Below, in pieces: positions 7,323-16,445 of a stretch of DNA of 64,000 nucleotides (positions are counted from its first letter, which is position 1; each line of letters begins with the position of its first letter). A program made the translations under genes and the position numbers. This DNA comes from an uncultured Collinsella sp. (GTDB lineage Bacteria; Actinomycetota; Coriobacteriia; Coriobacteriales; Coriobacteriaceae), in contig CABUHI010000001.1 of the NCBI GenBank assembly GCA_902491345.1, positions 1-64,000 on the forward strand. Reading direction: 5' to 3'. The notes beneath the pieces were generated by a model, which was given only the letters and a program-made list of their open reading frames with translations, was not told where the DNA came from and did no database searches.

Positions 7323-8993
7323 CTAGTGGCGAAGTCCCAGCAGCCCGCGGCCGCGATGACGGGCGTCGGCGTGTACTTGAGCGTGCGGACCGGCGGCCTT
7401 GACGGACTCGGGCAGGTGCGAGTACTTCTTCTCGAAGTTCTCCTCGAACATCACGGCCAGGTTGTGTGCAGCCTCGTCGTAACGAGCGGTGCTCTGCCAG
7501 TACCGGCGCGGCACCAGGATGCCGTCGGGCACACCGTGGCACGTGGTGGGAATGTCGACGTTAAAGATGTCGTCGTGCACGAACTCGCTGTCCTCGATGG
7601 TACCGTCGAGGGCGCGCGCAACCAGCGAGCGCGTGTAGGCCAGCTCGATGCGATGGCCTACGCCGTAGCCGCCGCCGATCCAGCCGGTGTTGACCAGGTA
7701 CACGCGCGTGCGGCCGTCGGCAATGCGCTCGCCGAGCATCTTGGCGTAAACCATGGGGTCGAGTGGCATAAACGGCTCGCCGAACAGCGAAGAGAACGTG
7801 GGCGTGGGCTCGGTGACGCCGACCTCGGTGCCGGGAATCTTAGCCGTAAAGCCCGTCACAAAGTGGTACATGGCGGCGTCGGCCGTCAGACGCGAGATGG
7901 GCGGCAGCACGCCAAAAGCGTCGCAAGTCAGGAACAGCACGACACTCGGAGTGGTGCCCATGCCCTTAGTCCACGCGTTAGGAATGTGCTCCACGGGATA
8001 GGCCACGCGCGTGTTGTGCGTGATCGAGATGTCATCGTAGTTTGGCTTGCGGTTCTCGTCGAGCACCACGTTTTCGCAGATCGCGCCAAAGCGGACAGCG
8101 TTGAAGATCTCGGGCTCGTGGAAGGCGTCCAGGCCCTCGCATTTGGCGTAGCAGCCGCCCTCGATGTTGAAGATGCCCATGTCGGACCAGCCGTGCTCGT
8201 CGTCGCCGATCAGCAGGCGCGTGGGATTGGCCGAAAGCGTGGTCTTGCCGGTGCCGGACAGGCCAAAGAACACGGCGGTCTCGTGCGTGACGGGATCCAT
8301 GCTGGCCGAGCAGTGCATGGGCAGCACGTCGTCCTCGACGGGCAGCAGATAGTTCATGACGCTAAAAATCGACTTTTTAATCTCGCCGGAGTAGCCGGTG
8401 CTGGCGACCAGAATCACGCGTTCCTGGAAGTTGATGACCACGGCAGCGCTGGAGTTGAGGCCCTTGATGGCAGGGTCGCACTGGTAACCGGGCGCTGCGA
8501 GCACGCAAAAGTCGGGCTCGCCGGTGCGCGCGATTTCGCGAGCGAGCGGGCGGGCGAGCATCTGCTTAATAAAGAGTGCCTGGCTGGCACGCTCGCAGGC
8601 AACGAGCAGGCGACGCGTATGGTTGCGGTCGGCGCCCGCCATGCCGCGCGTGACGAACACGTCGCGCTCGTTGAGATAGTCGACGATGCCGGCCTTGATG
8701 GCCTCATAGCTCTCGACGGACAGCGGGCGGTTGACCGCGCCCCAGGCAATCTTGTCGTGAACATCGGGGGTGTCAACGATAAAGCGGTCATTGGGGGAAC
8801 GGCCGGTACGCTCCCCCGTCTCGATCACCAGCGCGCCGTTGGATGCCATGCGGCCTTCTTCGCGGCGGATAGCGTGCTCGACGAGCTCCGCGGCGGGTAG
8901 ATCGACCAGCAGACGGGGCTGATTCTCGGCGGGATCTTCAACGAGCGTAATACCAAAGTTGGACAAAACTTCTGCAGGGGTAACACCAGGCAT
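7323..8993 (-). CDS. pckA: Phosphoenolpyruvate carboxykinase (ATP)
   Basis: 556 residues. It converts oxaloacetate and ATP to PEP, CO2 and ADP (or the reverse, CO2-fixing direction in fermenters). Visible motifs: ERTGRSPNDRF near residue 60, the kinase P-loop GLSGTGKTTLS, the metal-binding LLIGDDEHGWSD, and NTGWIGGGYGVG with the adjacent arginine-containing segment. The start at 8993 (MPGVTPAE) has an ideal AAAGGAGG site 4 bases upstream; the open frame 38 codons upstream is not conserved. The last 15 residues are Arg/His/Gly-rich, somewhat beyond the usual C-terminus. With fbp at 58 kb it covers two committed steps of gluconeogenesis. Confidence 0.96.
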   Translation of the reverse strand: MPGVTPAEVLSNFGITLVEDPAENQPRLLVDLPAAELVEHAIRREEGRMASNGALVIETGERTGRSPNDRFIVDTPDVHDKIAWGAVNRPLSVESYEAIKAGIVDYLNERDVFVTRGMAGADRNHTRRLLVACERASQALFIKQMLARPLAREIARTGEPDFCVLAAPGYQCDPAIKGLNSSAAVVINFQERVILVASTGYSGEIKKSIFSVMNYLLPVEDDVLPMHCSASMDPVTHETAVFFGLSGTGKTTLSANPTRLLIGDDEHGWSDMGIFNIEGGCYAKCEGLDAFHEPEIFNAVRFGAICENVVLDENRKPNYDDISITHNTRVAYPVEHIPNAWTKGMGTTPSVVLFLTCDAFGVLPPISRLTADAAMYHFVTGFTAKIPGTEVGVTEPTPTFSSLFGEPFMPLDPMVYAKMLGERIADGRTRVYLVNTGWIGGGYGVGHRIELAYTRSLVARALDGTIEDSEFVHDDIFNVDIPTTCHGVPDGILVPRRYWQSTARYDEAAHNLAVMFEENFEKKYSHLPESVKAAGPHAQVHADARHRGRGLLGLRH

Positions 8994-9132
8994 GGGGCCT
9001 CCTTTAAAAACGCGACACGTGGACGCGGCGCGCACTTTACTCACGTAAAGCCCGTTGTACCCGATATGCAAAAACGTTTTTGCGGCAAGGGCGGCAAGCC
9101 CGCCCAACGGTCAAAAATCGCAGGCAAGCGGC

Positions 9133-9289
9133 CTAGTCATTGGGGACGTTCTTAAACGACTAGTCGTTGGGGACACTCTTGAACAGGCAACAACCAAGAA
9201 CGACTAGTCGTTGGGGACACTCTTGAACAGGCAACATTCAAGGAGTGTCCCCGGATGCCGGCACTTAGGGACGTTCCCAAAGTGCCGAC
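9133..9289. repeat. Family R2 intergenic repeat array (GTCGTTGGGGACACTC type)
   Basis: The 396-base gap 8994-9389 is filled mainly by this array. A partial unit (CTAGTCATTGGGGACGTTCTT, 9133-9153) is followed by two direct copies of GACTAGTCGTTGGGGACACT starting near 9159 and 9202, each continuing into TTGAACAGGCAACA. A hairpin follows (CGGCACTT at 9259-9266 pairs with AAGTGCCG at 9280-9287). The same modules recur at 46189-46326 and 49385-49411. Some arms can form hairpins with GGAGTGTCCCC. Confidence 0.8.
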
Positions 9290-9389
9290 TACCGAATGGC
9301 GCCGCCGAAATTATCGAACAACCTGTTCAAAAACACGAGCGAACACCGCGGTGTCTATACTAGAGCGCAGCAATAGAAAGGACCCCGCT

Positions 9390-10970
9390 TTGAGCATCAC
9401 GCCCCTCGATAGCATTCGCCGTGCCATCGCCCGCCGCAACGGCATCTCCAACCCCGCTGCATCGAAAGATGGCGCCGCGAAGGCCCAGGGCGGTCGCATC
9501 GAGAACGGCCTGTTCCCCGCCTCGCACACCGCTGAGGAGCTCGCTCGCATCCAGGAGCTGAGCCAACGCAACGCCGGCGGGCCCGATAGCAACCAAGTCA
9601 CACGTCACCGGCGCGAGCGCGATCGAGAGCCCGGCCCCGTACGCCACATGGTCAACGCTTGGTGGAACCGTCTGCTCGGCGCCGTCTACGGCGGCGGCTT
9701 CTCCATGCAGGAAGCGGAATACGAGGAGCACGCCACCCGCCGCGATTACCTTTGGAACACCCTCGGCACCGCCGTGTGGGGCTTGGCGTTTCCGCTGCTC
9801 ACTATCGTGTCTACGCAGCTCGTGGGCGCCGAAGAAGCCGGCAAGTTCTCCATCGCCTTTGTCGCCGGCACGCTCATTATGATCGCGTGCAACTACGGCG
9901 TGCGCAATTTCCAGGTCTCGGACATCGACGAAAAGACGTCCTTCGCCTCCTATCAGCTCAATCGTTGGATCTGCGGAGCGCTCGCCCTAGGCTTCGGCCT
10001 CATGTACAGCAGCGCCCGCAGCTATGACGCGCAAATGGCGACGATCGGCCTGGGCGTCTACCTGTATAAGGTCATCGACGGCGTCGCCGACGTGTACGAA
10101 GGCCGCCTGCAGCAGGCCGACAAGCTCTACTTGGCTGGAATGAGTCAAACGCTACGCTCCGTCGGCGTCATCGCGGTCTTCAGCGTGGCGCTGTTCCTCA
10201 CGCGCAGCATGCCCATCGCGACCATGGCTATGGGTGTTACCGCGATCGTCTCGCTCGTGCTGGTCACCGCGCCGCTCGCCCTGCTCGAGACCGAAAAATC
10301 GCGCCGCGTGAGCCTGCGCGAGGTCGGCCACCTGTTTGTCCAGTGCGCCCCACTCTTTGGCGCGCTATTCCTGTTCAATCTTATCGAGAGCATGCCCAAG
10401 TTTGTGATGGAAGGAACACTGGCCTACAAATACCAGCTGTACTTTAATGCCCTGTTCTTTCCTGCGCAGGCTATTTTGCTGAGCATTGGATTTATCTATA
10501 AACCGCAGCTCCTGCGCTTGTCGAGCATTTGGGCTAATCCTCGCAAGCGTCGTCGCTTTGACCTGATTATTGTTGCCGTTATGGCGCTGATCGTGGTCAT
10601 CACCGGCATGTGCGCCGCATTTATGGCAGGTCCCGGCATCCCCCTCATGAGCTTTATGTACGGTCTCAGCTTTGAGCGCTACCGTACGCTGGCGTTGCTG
10701 ATGGTCGTCGCCGGCGGCGTCACCGCGGCCATCGACTTTATCTACGCCATCATCACGGTGCTACGCCACGCTGGAGACGTCACCAAGATCTACCTGATCT
10801 GCTTCGCCGTAAGCGTGGTGCTGCCGGTGATTCTAATCAATCTGCTCGGCCTGATGGGCGCCGTCGTGAGCTACCTAGCCATCATGGCCCTACTGCTGGT
10901 ACTGTTGATTTTCGAGTACCGCCGCATCCGCCAACGCATAGAGAGGGACCGGAATCCGTACGGCGCCTAA
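9390..10970 (+). CDS. Polysaccharide flippase family membrane protein (Wzx-like)
   Basis: 526 residues from the TTG at 9390, chosen because GAAAGGA lies 8 bases upstream. The first ~110 residues are hydrophilic and Arg-rich (cytosolic), followed by 12-14 membrane segments beginning at LWNTLGTAVWGLAFPLLTIV. The pattern (paired hydrophobic helices, EAGKFSIAFVAGTLIMIA, a short charged loop after helix 6) is that of the MATE/MVF-like oligosaccharide flippases exporting lipid-linked repeat units. The long N-terminal tail is unusual for Wzx proteins. No glycosyltransferase cluster flanks it, so the substrate is unknown; a TATACT box lies near 9355. Confidence 0.82.
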   Translation: MSITPLDSIRRAIARRNGISNPAASKDGAAKAQGGRIENGLFPASHTAEELARIQELSQRNAGGPDSNQVTRHRRERDREPGPVRHMVNAWWNRLLGAVYGGGFSMQEAEYEEHATRRDYLWNTLGTAVWGLAFPLLTIVSTQLVGAEEAGKFSIAFVAGTLIMIACNYGVRNFQVSDIDEKTSFASYQLNRWICGALALGFGLMYSSARSYDAQMATIGLGVYLYKVIDGVADVYEGRLQQADKLYLAGMSQTLRSVGVIAVFSVALFLTRSMPIATMAMGVTAIVSLVLVTAPLALLETEKSRRVSLREVGHLFVQCAPLFGALFLFNLIESMPKFVMEGTLAYKYQLYFNALFFPAQAILLSIGFIYKPQLLRLSSIWANPRKRRRFDLIIVAVMALIVVITGMCAAFMAGPGIPLMSFMYGLSFERYRTLALLMVVAGGVTAAIDFIYAIITVLRHAGDVTKIYLICFAVSVVLPVILINLLGLMGAVVSYLAIMALLLVLLIFEYRRIRQRIERDRNPYGA

Positions 10971-10991
10971 TTGCAGCGTGGGGGCAGCTAA

Positions 10992-11831
10992 TTACTCGCC
11001 AGGAAGAATGTTTGCGTAGAACTCCGCCCCGTCGTCCAGGCGCAGGATGCCCACGCGACCGAACTCGGAGCCGGTGGCGGCAGCACAGTCGATGTCGATG
11101 CGATCGGGCACGCCGGCAGTGTCCTCGCCGCCCAAGCGCACGATCTGCCCTCGTCCCGATTCCTCATCGAGCCCCGCCAGACCACCGACCTCGCAATAGC
11201 GCCCAAGCGATACCGTGGGCGTGTGGCCGCTCACCACGACCGGGCCCTTGCCCTCGGTAGAAAGCAGCCCGGTCGGCGCATCCCAATAGCCGTGACGAAT
11301 CCATAGCAGGTCATCGGACGACTGCACCGCGAGCATCTGCTGCAACAGCTCGCAATCGGCATCGACCGCTCCCCTGCCGTCGCCGCAATCGACACCATGC
11401 TCAAGCAAAAACGCACGCGCCGCCTCGGTCTGAATGCCGGCGTGCACCAGCAGGTACGGCCGCTCGGCAGTCTCGACCACCGCGTAGAGCGGCAGCGCGG
11501 CCATCCATCGCACGAGCTCCTCGTATGCCTCATATTCCATGTCGTTGAGCTGCTCACGCGTCGTCCAGCCACCGTTGATATCCCAGGTCTCGGCATCGAG
11601 CGGATCCTGGCCAATGATGGCATCGAGCATGATCTGCTCGTGATTGCCCTTGAGCACGCGGGCGTTGGGCAGCGAGCGCACGAGCTTAATAACGCCGACC
11701 GGATCGGGCCCGCGATCGATCATGTCGCCCAGCACGTACAGCGTGTCGTCGGACGTCAACGAGATCTTAGACAGGGCCTCGTCAAGCGCACGCACGTGCC
11801 CGTGAGCATCAGATGTCACATAGATCGCCAT
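10992..11831 (-). CDS. Metallophosphoesterase, PPP/diadenosine tetraphosphatase type
   Basis: 279 residues. The PPP-family signatures are in order: SDAHGH (residues 7-12), GDMIDRGPD near 36 and GNHEQ near 62, with later His residues (VHAG, VSGHT) completing a two-metal site. Such enzymes dephosphorylate proteins or hydrolyse ApnA; the sequence alone does not separate these roles. GGAGAGG precedes the ATG at 11831. It ends 21 bases from the convergent flippase gene, with no clear terminator between them. Confidence 0.9.
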   Translation of the reverse strand: MAIYVTSDAHGHVRALDEALSKISLTSDDTLYVLGDMIDRGPDPVGVIKLVRSLPNARVLKGNHEQIMLDAIIGQDPLDAETWDINGGWTTREQLNDMEYEAYEELVRWMAALPLYAVVETAERPYLLVHAGIQTEAARAFLLEHGVDCGDGRGAVDADCELLQQMLAVQSSDDLLWIRHGYWDAPTGLLSTEGKGPVVVSGHTPTVSLGRYCEVGGLAGLDEESGRGQIVRLGGEDTAGVPDRIDIDCAAATGSEFGRVGILRLDDGAEFYANILPGE

Positions 11832-12084
11832 GGTACGCCTCTCCTTGCATTGCGGCCGAAGCCCGGTGCCGCAACTAAAACTTCAAGTTGAACTTAAACG
11901 TTACCCATTGTACTCCGTTGCAATAAAGCTGGAAAGGGTTTCCGAGCAGAGGCAAAGACGGCAGCCGTCTATGACGATATCGCGCACGCCCGCAATCCAA
12001 CCCCATAAACCCACCATCTTTGGGTACAAATAACCGCAGACAACTGACCGTGCCACGCCAACCACCCAGGAGCGGACACTCCCT

Positions 12085-13686
12085 ATGAACCAGATCCTTC
12101 TCTTTATCGGCCTCGTTATTATTCTGTGCCTGACCATCAAACCCGTCGGCAAAAAACTCCCCTTCCCCACCCTGCTCATCTTTATCGCGCTCGGCATGCT
12201 GTTGGGCGTCAACGGCCCGGCGCACATCGACTTTAGCGACTACGCGCTCACCGAAACCGTCTGCAGCACGGCGCTGCTGTTCATCATGTTCTACGGCGGC
12301 TTTAACACCAATATCGACCGTGCCAAACCCGTCTCCGTGCCCGCGGTGTTGCTGAGCACGCTCGGCGTCGTCATCACCGCAGGCATCACCGGCGCGTTCG
12401 CCCACTTTGTGCTGGGCTTCGACTGGATCGGCGGCCTGCTGCTGGGATCGGTCGTGGCATCCACCGACGCGGCCAGCGTCTTTAGCGTGCTGCGCGAGCA
12501 CAACCTTTCGCTGAGGGGCGGCACCGACTCGCTGCTCGAGGTCGAATCGGGCTCCAACGACCCCGTCGCCTACATGCTCACTGCCGTGCTCGCCACACTC
12601 GCGGCCGGCGGCGACATCAACATTCCCGCACTGCTGGCCAAGCAGATTATCCTGGGCACGGGCCTGGGCCTTGCCATCGGCTGGGCGGCGGGCCGCCTGA
12701 TTGAACGCGCACACGCAACGGCCGAGGGCGCGCAGACCATCTTTTTGTTCGCCGTGGCGATCGTCGCCTACGCGCTACCAAGCTATCTGGACGGCAACGG
12801 CTTTTTGGCTGTATACCTGGCAGGCATTGTACTGGGTGCCAGCGACATCACCGGCAAAGTCGAGATGGCGCACTTCTTTGACACCCTCACCGAGATGGCC
12901 GAGATGACGATCTTCTTCTTGCTCGGCCTGCTCGTAACGCCCGCACGCCTGCCGCAGATGCTGCTGCCGGGCCTGGCACTCATGGCGTTCATGCTCTTCG
13001 TGAGCCGCCCCATCGCCGTCGGCGTGCTCCTAGCGCCCTTTAAGACGAATCCCCGCCAGGTCGCGCTCGTAAGCTGGGCGGGCCTGCGCGGAGCAGCTTC
13101 GGTCGTCTTTAGTCTCTTTGCCGTAGTGACCGGCGTTCCCGGCGGACACGACCTATTTGACCTAGTATTTGTGATTGCCGTGTCGAGCATCATGGTGCAG
13201 GGCTCGCTGCTGCCGGCGGTGGCGAAGAAGCTCGATATGATCGATGCGACCGGCGACGTGCGCCGCACCTTTAACGACTACCGCGACGAGGACGGCATGT
13301 CGTTTGTAAAGCTCAAGGTGGGCGCTGGACATCCGTTTGCCGGACGCTCGCTCGCCGATATTGGTAGCGCAACGAACATGCTGGTGGTCTTGGTGCTGCG
13401 CGACGGTGCGCACCCGGTGCTGCCCAACGGCGATACCGTCATCGAGGAAGGTGACCTGCTGGTGATGGCCGCGCCGACGTTTGAAGAGCGTGCCGAGGTT
13501 ACACTGCGCGAGGTCACCGTGACGTCCCACGGTCGCCTGGCCGGCCAGCGCCTGCGCGACGTGCCGCAAGGCAAGCACCCATTTATCGTCGTGATGCTCA
13601 AGCGCGACGGCCAGACGATCATCCCCGATGGCAACACCCTAATATACGCCGGCGACGAAGCCGTCATCGCCACGCTGGCGTCGTAG
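12085..13686 (+). CDS. K+/H+ antiporter, CPA1 NhaP2/CvrA type
   Basis: 533 residues. About 12 membrane helices (residues 1-390) carry the CPA1 pattern: YGGFNTN, ASTDAASVFSVLR (the Asp pair of the ion site) and ESGSNDPVAYML. A soluble C-terminal part from about residue 410 matches a TrkA-C/RCK-C domain (VVLVLRDGAHPVLPNGDTVI, GDLLVMAA), repeated in weaker form to the end, so gating by a cytosolic ligand is likely. AGGAGCGG precedes the ATG. It exchanges K+ or Na+ for protons at the membrane. Confidence 0.92.
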   Translation: MNQILLFIGLVIILCLTIKPVGKKLPFPTLLIFIALGMLLGVNGPAHIDFSDYALTETVCSTALLFIMFYGGFNTNIDRAKPVSVPAVLLSTLGVVITAGITGAFAHFVLGFDWIGGLLLGSVVASTDAASVFSVLREHNLSLRGGTDSLLEVESGSNDPVAYMLTAVLATLAAGGDINIPALLAKQIILGTGLGLAIGWAAGRLIERAHATAEGAQTIFLFAVAIVAYALPSYLDGNGFLAVYLAGIVLGASDITGKVEMAHFFDTLTEMAEMTIFFLLGLLVTPARLPQMLLPGLALMAFMLFVSRPIAVGVLLAPFKTNPRQVALVSWAGLRGAASVVFSLFAVVTGVPGGHDLFDLVFVIAVSSIMVQGSLLPAVAKKLDMIDATGDVRRTFNDYRDEDGMSFVKLKVGAGHPFAGRSLADIGSATNMLVVLVLRDGAHPVLPNGDTVIEEGDLLVMAAPTFEERAEVTLREVTVTSHGRLAGQRLRDVPQGKHPFIVVMLKRDGQTIIPDGNTLIYAGDEAVIATLAS

Positions 13687-13703
13687 TGACCAGGAGGTAG
13701 CTA

Positions 13704-13778
13704 ATTTGCGGCGAAGAGATCAAGCGCCTAGAGAACCTCATGCCTTCGCTCGCAGATTTGGATTTGCCTGAGGAGTAA
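13704..13778 (+). CDS. Possible 24-residue peptide with ATT start, or gene remnant
   Basis: An ideal AGGAGG lies 6 bases before an ATT codon that opens a 24-codon frame reading ICGEEIKRLENL... and ending LPEE-stop. The composition (acidic, amphipathic) is protein-like. A TTG two bases later opens a different 21-codon frame. Whether either is translated, or this is the C-terminal scar of a lost gene, cannot be told. Nothing else is recognised in 13687-13911. Confidence 0.2.
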   Translation: MCGEEIKRLENLMPSLADLDLPEE

Positions 13779-13911
13779 AGCACCCCTCCCCCATGTAACC
13801 ATCCTGTAAATCATAGCGACGCACTCGAGTTTTACCGTGATGCGGTCGCGCCTGGCGCTCCACTGTGCTAAAGTATCCCGAACGTTCAAACGACTACAAG
13901 GGGAACTAGAG

Positions 13912-15036
13912 ATGGCACGTGTGCACAACTTCTCAGCTGGCCCGGCCGCGCTGCCTACAAGCGTGCTCGCCGAGATCGCCGACGAGATGATGGACTACCG
14001 CGGTTGCGGCATGTCCGTGCTCGAGATGAGCCATCGATCTAGCATGTACCAGCAGATCATCGACGACGCCGAGGCAACCCTGCGCCGCCTGCTGAGCATC
14101 CCCGACAACTACCGTGTCCTGTTTTTGCAGGGCGGCGCCACGCTACAGTTTGCGGGCATCCCCATGAACCTCATGCGCCGCGGCCGCGCCGGCTACGTCG
14201 TGACCGGCAACTTCGCCAACAAGGCGTACAAGGAGGCCACCAAGTACGGCGAGGCCGTGCTGCTCGCGAGCTCCGAGGACACCAACTTCGACCGCATTCC
14301 CGACATGGCCGACATCAGCGCGCGCATTGCCGCCGAGGCTGCGGGCGACGGGCTCGACTACGTCTACATCTGCCAGAACAACACCATCTTTGGCACCATG
14401 TTCCACGAGCTGCCCAATTGCGGCGACGTGCCGCTGGTCGCCGATGTCTCGAGCTGCTTTCTGTCGCAGCCGCTCGACGTTGAGCGCTACGGGCTCATTT
14501 ACGCCGGCGCTCAGAAAAACGCCGGCGCCGCGGGCGTCACCGTGGTTATCGTGCGCGACGACCTGATCGCCGAAGGCCCCGCCTTTGCGCAGACGCCGCA
14601 GTACATGGACCTTAAGACCCAGGCCGCCAAGGGCTCCATGCTCAACACGCCCAACACCTTTGGCATCTACGTGTGCGGCAAGGTGTTCCGTTGGGTTGAG
14701 CAGACCGGCGGACTTGCCGCCATGGCCGAGTGCAACTGGGCCAAGGCCAATCTGCTCTACGACCTGCTCGAGCACAGCGAGCTGTTCCATGGCACAACGC
14801 AGGCCGACAGCCGCTCCATCGCCAACGTCACCTTCCGCACCGGCGACGCCGAGCTCGATGCGGCCTTTGTTGCAGGCGCGGCCGAGCACCAGATTCAAAA
14901 CGTCAAGGGCCATCGCCTCGTCGGCGGCATGCGCGCAAGCGTGTACAACGCCGTCACCATGGAGGACGTGCAAGCGCTGGCCACGTACATGAAGGACTTC
15001 GAAGCGCAGCATAGTTTGAGTCCGCGATCTAACTAG
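13912..15036 (+). CDS. serC: Phosphoserine aminotransferase
   Basis: 374 residues, PLP enzyme of class V transferring the amino group of glutamate to 3-phosphohydroxypyruvate in serine synthesis. It opens with the family signature VHNFSAGPAALPTSVL; EMSHRSS, FLQGGAT and the PLP-lysine segment IYAGAQKNAGAAGV near residue 200 are present. AAGGGGAACTAGAG precedes the ATG at 13912. serA follows 69 bases downstream in the same direction, so the two probably form an operon; serB is not in the window. Confidence 0.96.
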   Translation: MARVHNFSAGPAALPTSVLAEIADEMMDYRGCGMSVLEMSHRSSMYQQIIDDAEATLRRLLSIPDNYRVLFLQGGATLQFAGIPMNLMRRGRAGYVVTGNFANKAYKEATKYGEAVLLASSEDTNFDRIPDMADISARIAAEAAGDGLDYVYICQNNTIFGTMFHELPNCGDVPLVADVSSCFLSQPLDVERYGLIYAGAQKNAGAAGVTVVIVRDDLIAEGPAFAQTPQYMDLKTQAAKGSMLNTPNTFGIYVCGKVFRWVEQTGGLAAMAECNWAKANLLYDLLEHSELFHGTTQADSRSIANVTFRTGDAELDAAFVAGAAEHQIQNVKGHRLVGGMRASVYNAVTMEDVQALATYMKDFEAQHSLSPRSN

Positions 15037-15105
15037 CCCGCAACACGCGGGCCGACCAGCCACTTCAAACCACTTCTTTTAGACAAACCTGCTAAGGAGT
15101 TTTCC

Positions 15106-16269
15106 ATGCGCAAGATCAAAACCATCGACGACATTACCAAGGACGGCAAAGTCGAGTTTGGCGAGGGCTACGAGTTTGTAAGCACCGCCGAGGAGGCCGA
15201 CGCGATCCTGATGCGCTCGACCGACCTGCACGGCTACGAGCTGCCCGAAGGCATCCGCGCCATCGCCCGCTGCGGTGCCGGCGTCAACAACATCCCCGTC
15301 GAAGAGTACGCCAAGAAAGGTGTCGTCGTCTTTAACTCCCCCGGTGCCAACAGCAACGCCGTCAAGGAGCTCGTCCTGGGCATGCTGGTGCTTTCGAGCC
15401 GCGGCGTGGTGCAGTCGATGAACTGGGTGCGCGACAACGCCGACGACCCCGAGATCCAGGTCGACGCCGAGAAGGCCAAGAAGGCCTTTGTGGGCCGCGA
15501 GCTCAAGGGCAAGCGCATCGGCGTTATCGGTCTGGGCAACGTGGGCTCCAAGGTCGCCAACGCCTGCGTCGATCTGGGCATGGACGTCTACGGCTACGAT
15601 CCGTTCATTTCCGTCGAGCACGCGTGGGTGCTGAGCCGCGAGGTGCAGCGCGTGGGCACGCTCGAGGACCTCTGCCGTGGCTGCGACTACCTCACCGTGC
15701 ATGTGCCCAGCAAGGCTGACACCATCGGCATGATCAGCTCCGAGCAGATTAACCTGCTGGCGCCCGACGCCGTGCTCATCAACTACGCGCGCGAGACCAT
15801 CATTGACGAGGACGCCGTCGACGCCGCCCTGCGCGAGGGCAAGCTCAGCTGGTTTAGCTGCGACTTCGCCACGCCCAAGACTGTCAAGATGCCCAATACG
15901 TTTATCACCACGCACTCGGGCGCCGGTACCGGCGAGGCCGAGGCCAACTGCGCCGACATGGCCATCAGCGAGCTCAAGGATTACCTGGAGAACGGCAACA
16001 TAGCGCACAGCGTCAACTACCCCGCCTGCAGCATGGGCAAGGCGCGCGCCGCAAGCCGCATCGCCTGCCTGCACGCCAACGTGCCCAACATGATCGGCCA
16101 GATCACGGCGATCCTGGCCAAGGACAACGCCAACGTGCAGCGTATGACCAACGAGTCCGCCGGCGAGAACGCCTACACCATGTTCGACACCGACGAGCAC
16201 CTGGACGGCAGCACCATCGATGCGCTCAAGCAGATTCCGTCGATGTATCGCGTGCGCGTAATCAAATAG
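15106..16269 (+). CDS. serA: D-3-phosphoglycerate dehydrogenase
   Basis: 387 residues, NAD-dependent first step of serine synthesis. Substrate domain at 1-90, then the Rossmann motif GVIGLGNVGSKVANAC near residue 140, the catalytic Arg in NYARETIIDE and the catalytic His in TTHSGAGTGEA, where the Gln/Glu-His pair would lie. The C-terminal ~70 residues (NVPNMIGQITAILAKDNANV) form an ACT domain, so serine feedback is plausible. AAGGAG precedes the ATG. It uses a short form of the enzyme (no ASB domain). Confidence 0.95.
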   Translation: MRKIKTIDDITKDGKVEFGEGYEFVSTAEEADAILMRSTDLHGYELPEGIRAIARCGAGVNNIPVEEYAKKGVVVFNSPGANSNAVKELVLGMLVLSSRGVVQSMNWVRDNADDPEIQVDAEKAKKAFVGRELKGKRIGVIGLGNVGSKVANACVDLGMDVYGYDPFISVEHAWVLSREVQRVGTLEDLCRGCDYLTVHVPSKADTIGMISSEQINLLAPDAVLINYARETIIDEDAVDAALREGKLSWFSCDFATPKTVKMPNTFITTHSGAGTGEAEANCADMAISELKDYLENGNIAHSVNYPACSMGKARAASRIACLHANVPNMIGQITAILAKDNANVQRMTNESAGENAYTMFDTDEHLDGSTIDALKQIPSMYRVRVIK

Positions 16270-16282
16270 CGCCGGCTGATCT

Positions 16283-16312
16283 GACGGGCAGTCCCCATGT
16301 GGCCTGCCCGTC
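16283..16312 (+). terminator. Hairpin downstream of serA
   Basis: GACGGGCAG pairs with CTGCCCGTC, 13 bases after the serA stop, without a T-tract. It probably acts with the stronger terminator at 16331. Confidence 0.45.
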
Positions 16313-16330
16313 ACTGACATTGAATGCTCG

Positions 16331-16367
16331 CGGGGGCGCCTTTCGCACGAGAGGCGCCCCCGTTTTT
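16331..16367 (+). terminator. Rho-independent terminator of serC-serA
   Basis: CGGGGGCGCCT pairs perfectly with AGGCGCCCCCG (11 pairs, 10-base loop) and is followed by TTTTT. Confidence 0.92.
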
Positions 16368-16445
16368 GTGAGCACTCTATTAAATGCACTGAGCCGCTTC
16401 TTGGCATACAATCTGTATGTTGACCTAACTATCTGTGAGGTGCCT

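Noticed and set aside
9255..9389. Upstream ATG start of the flippase gene at 9255
   Set aside because: It lies inside the R2 repeat and lacks a ribosome site; the TTG at 9390 has a good one.
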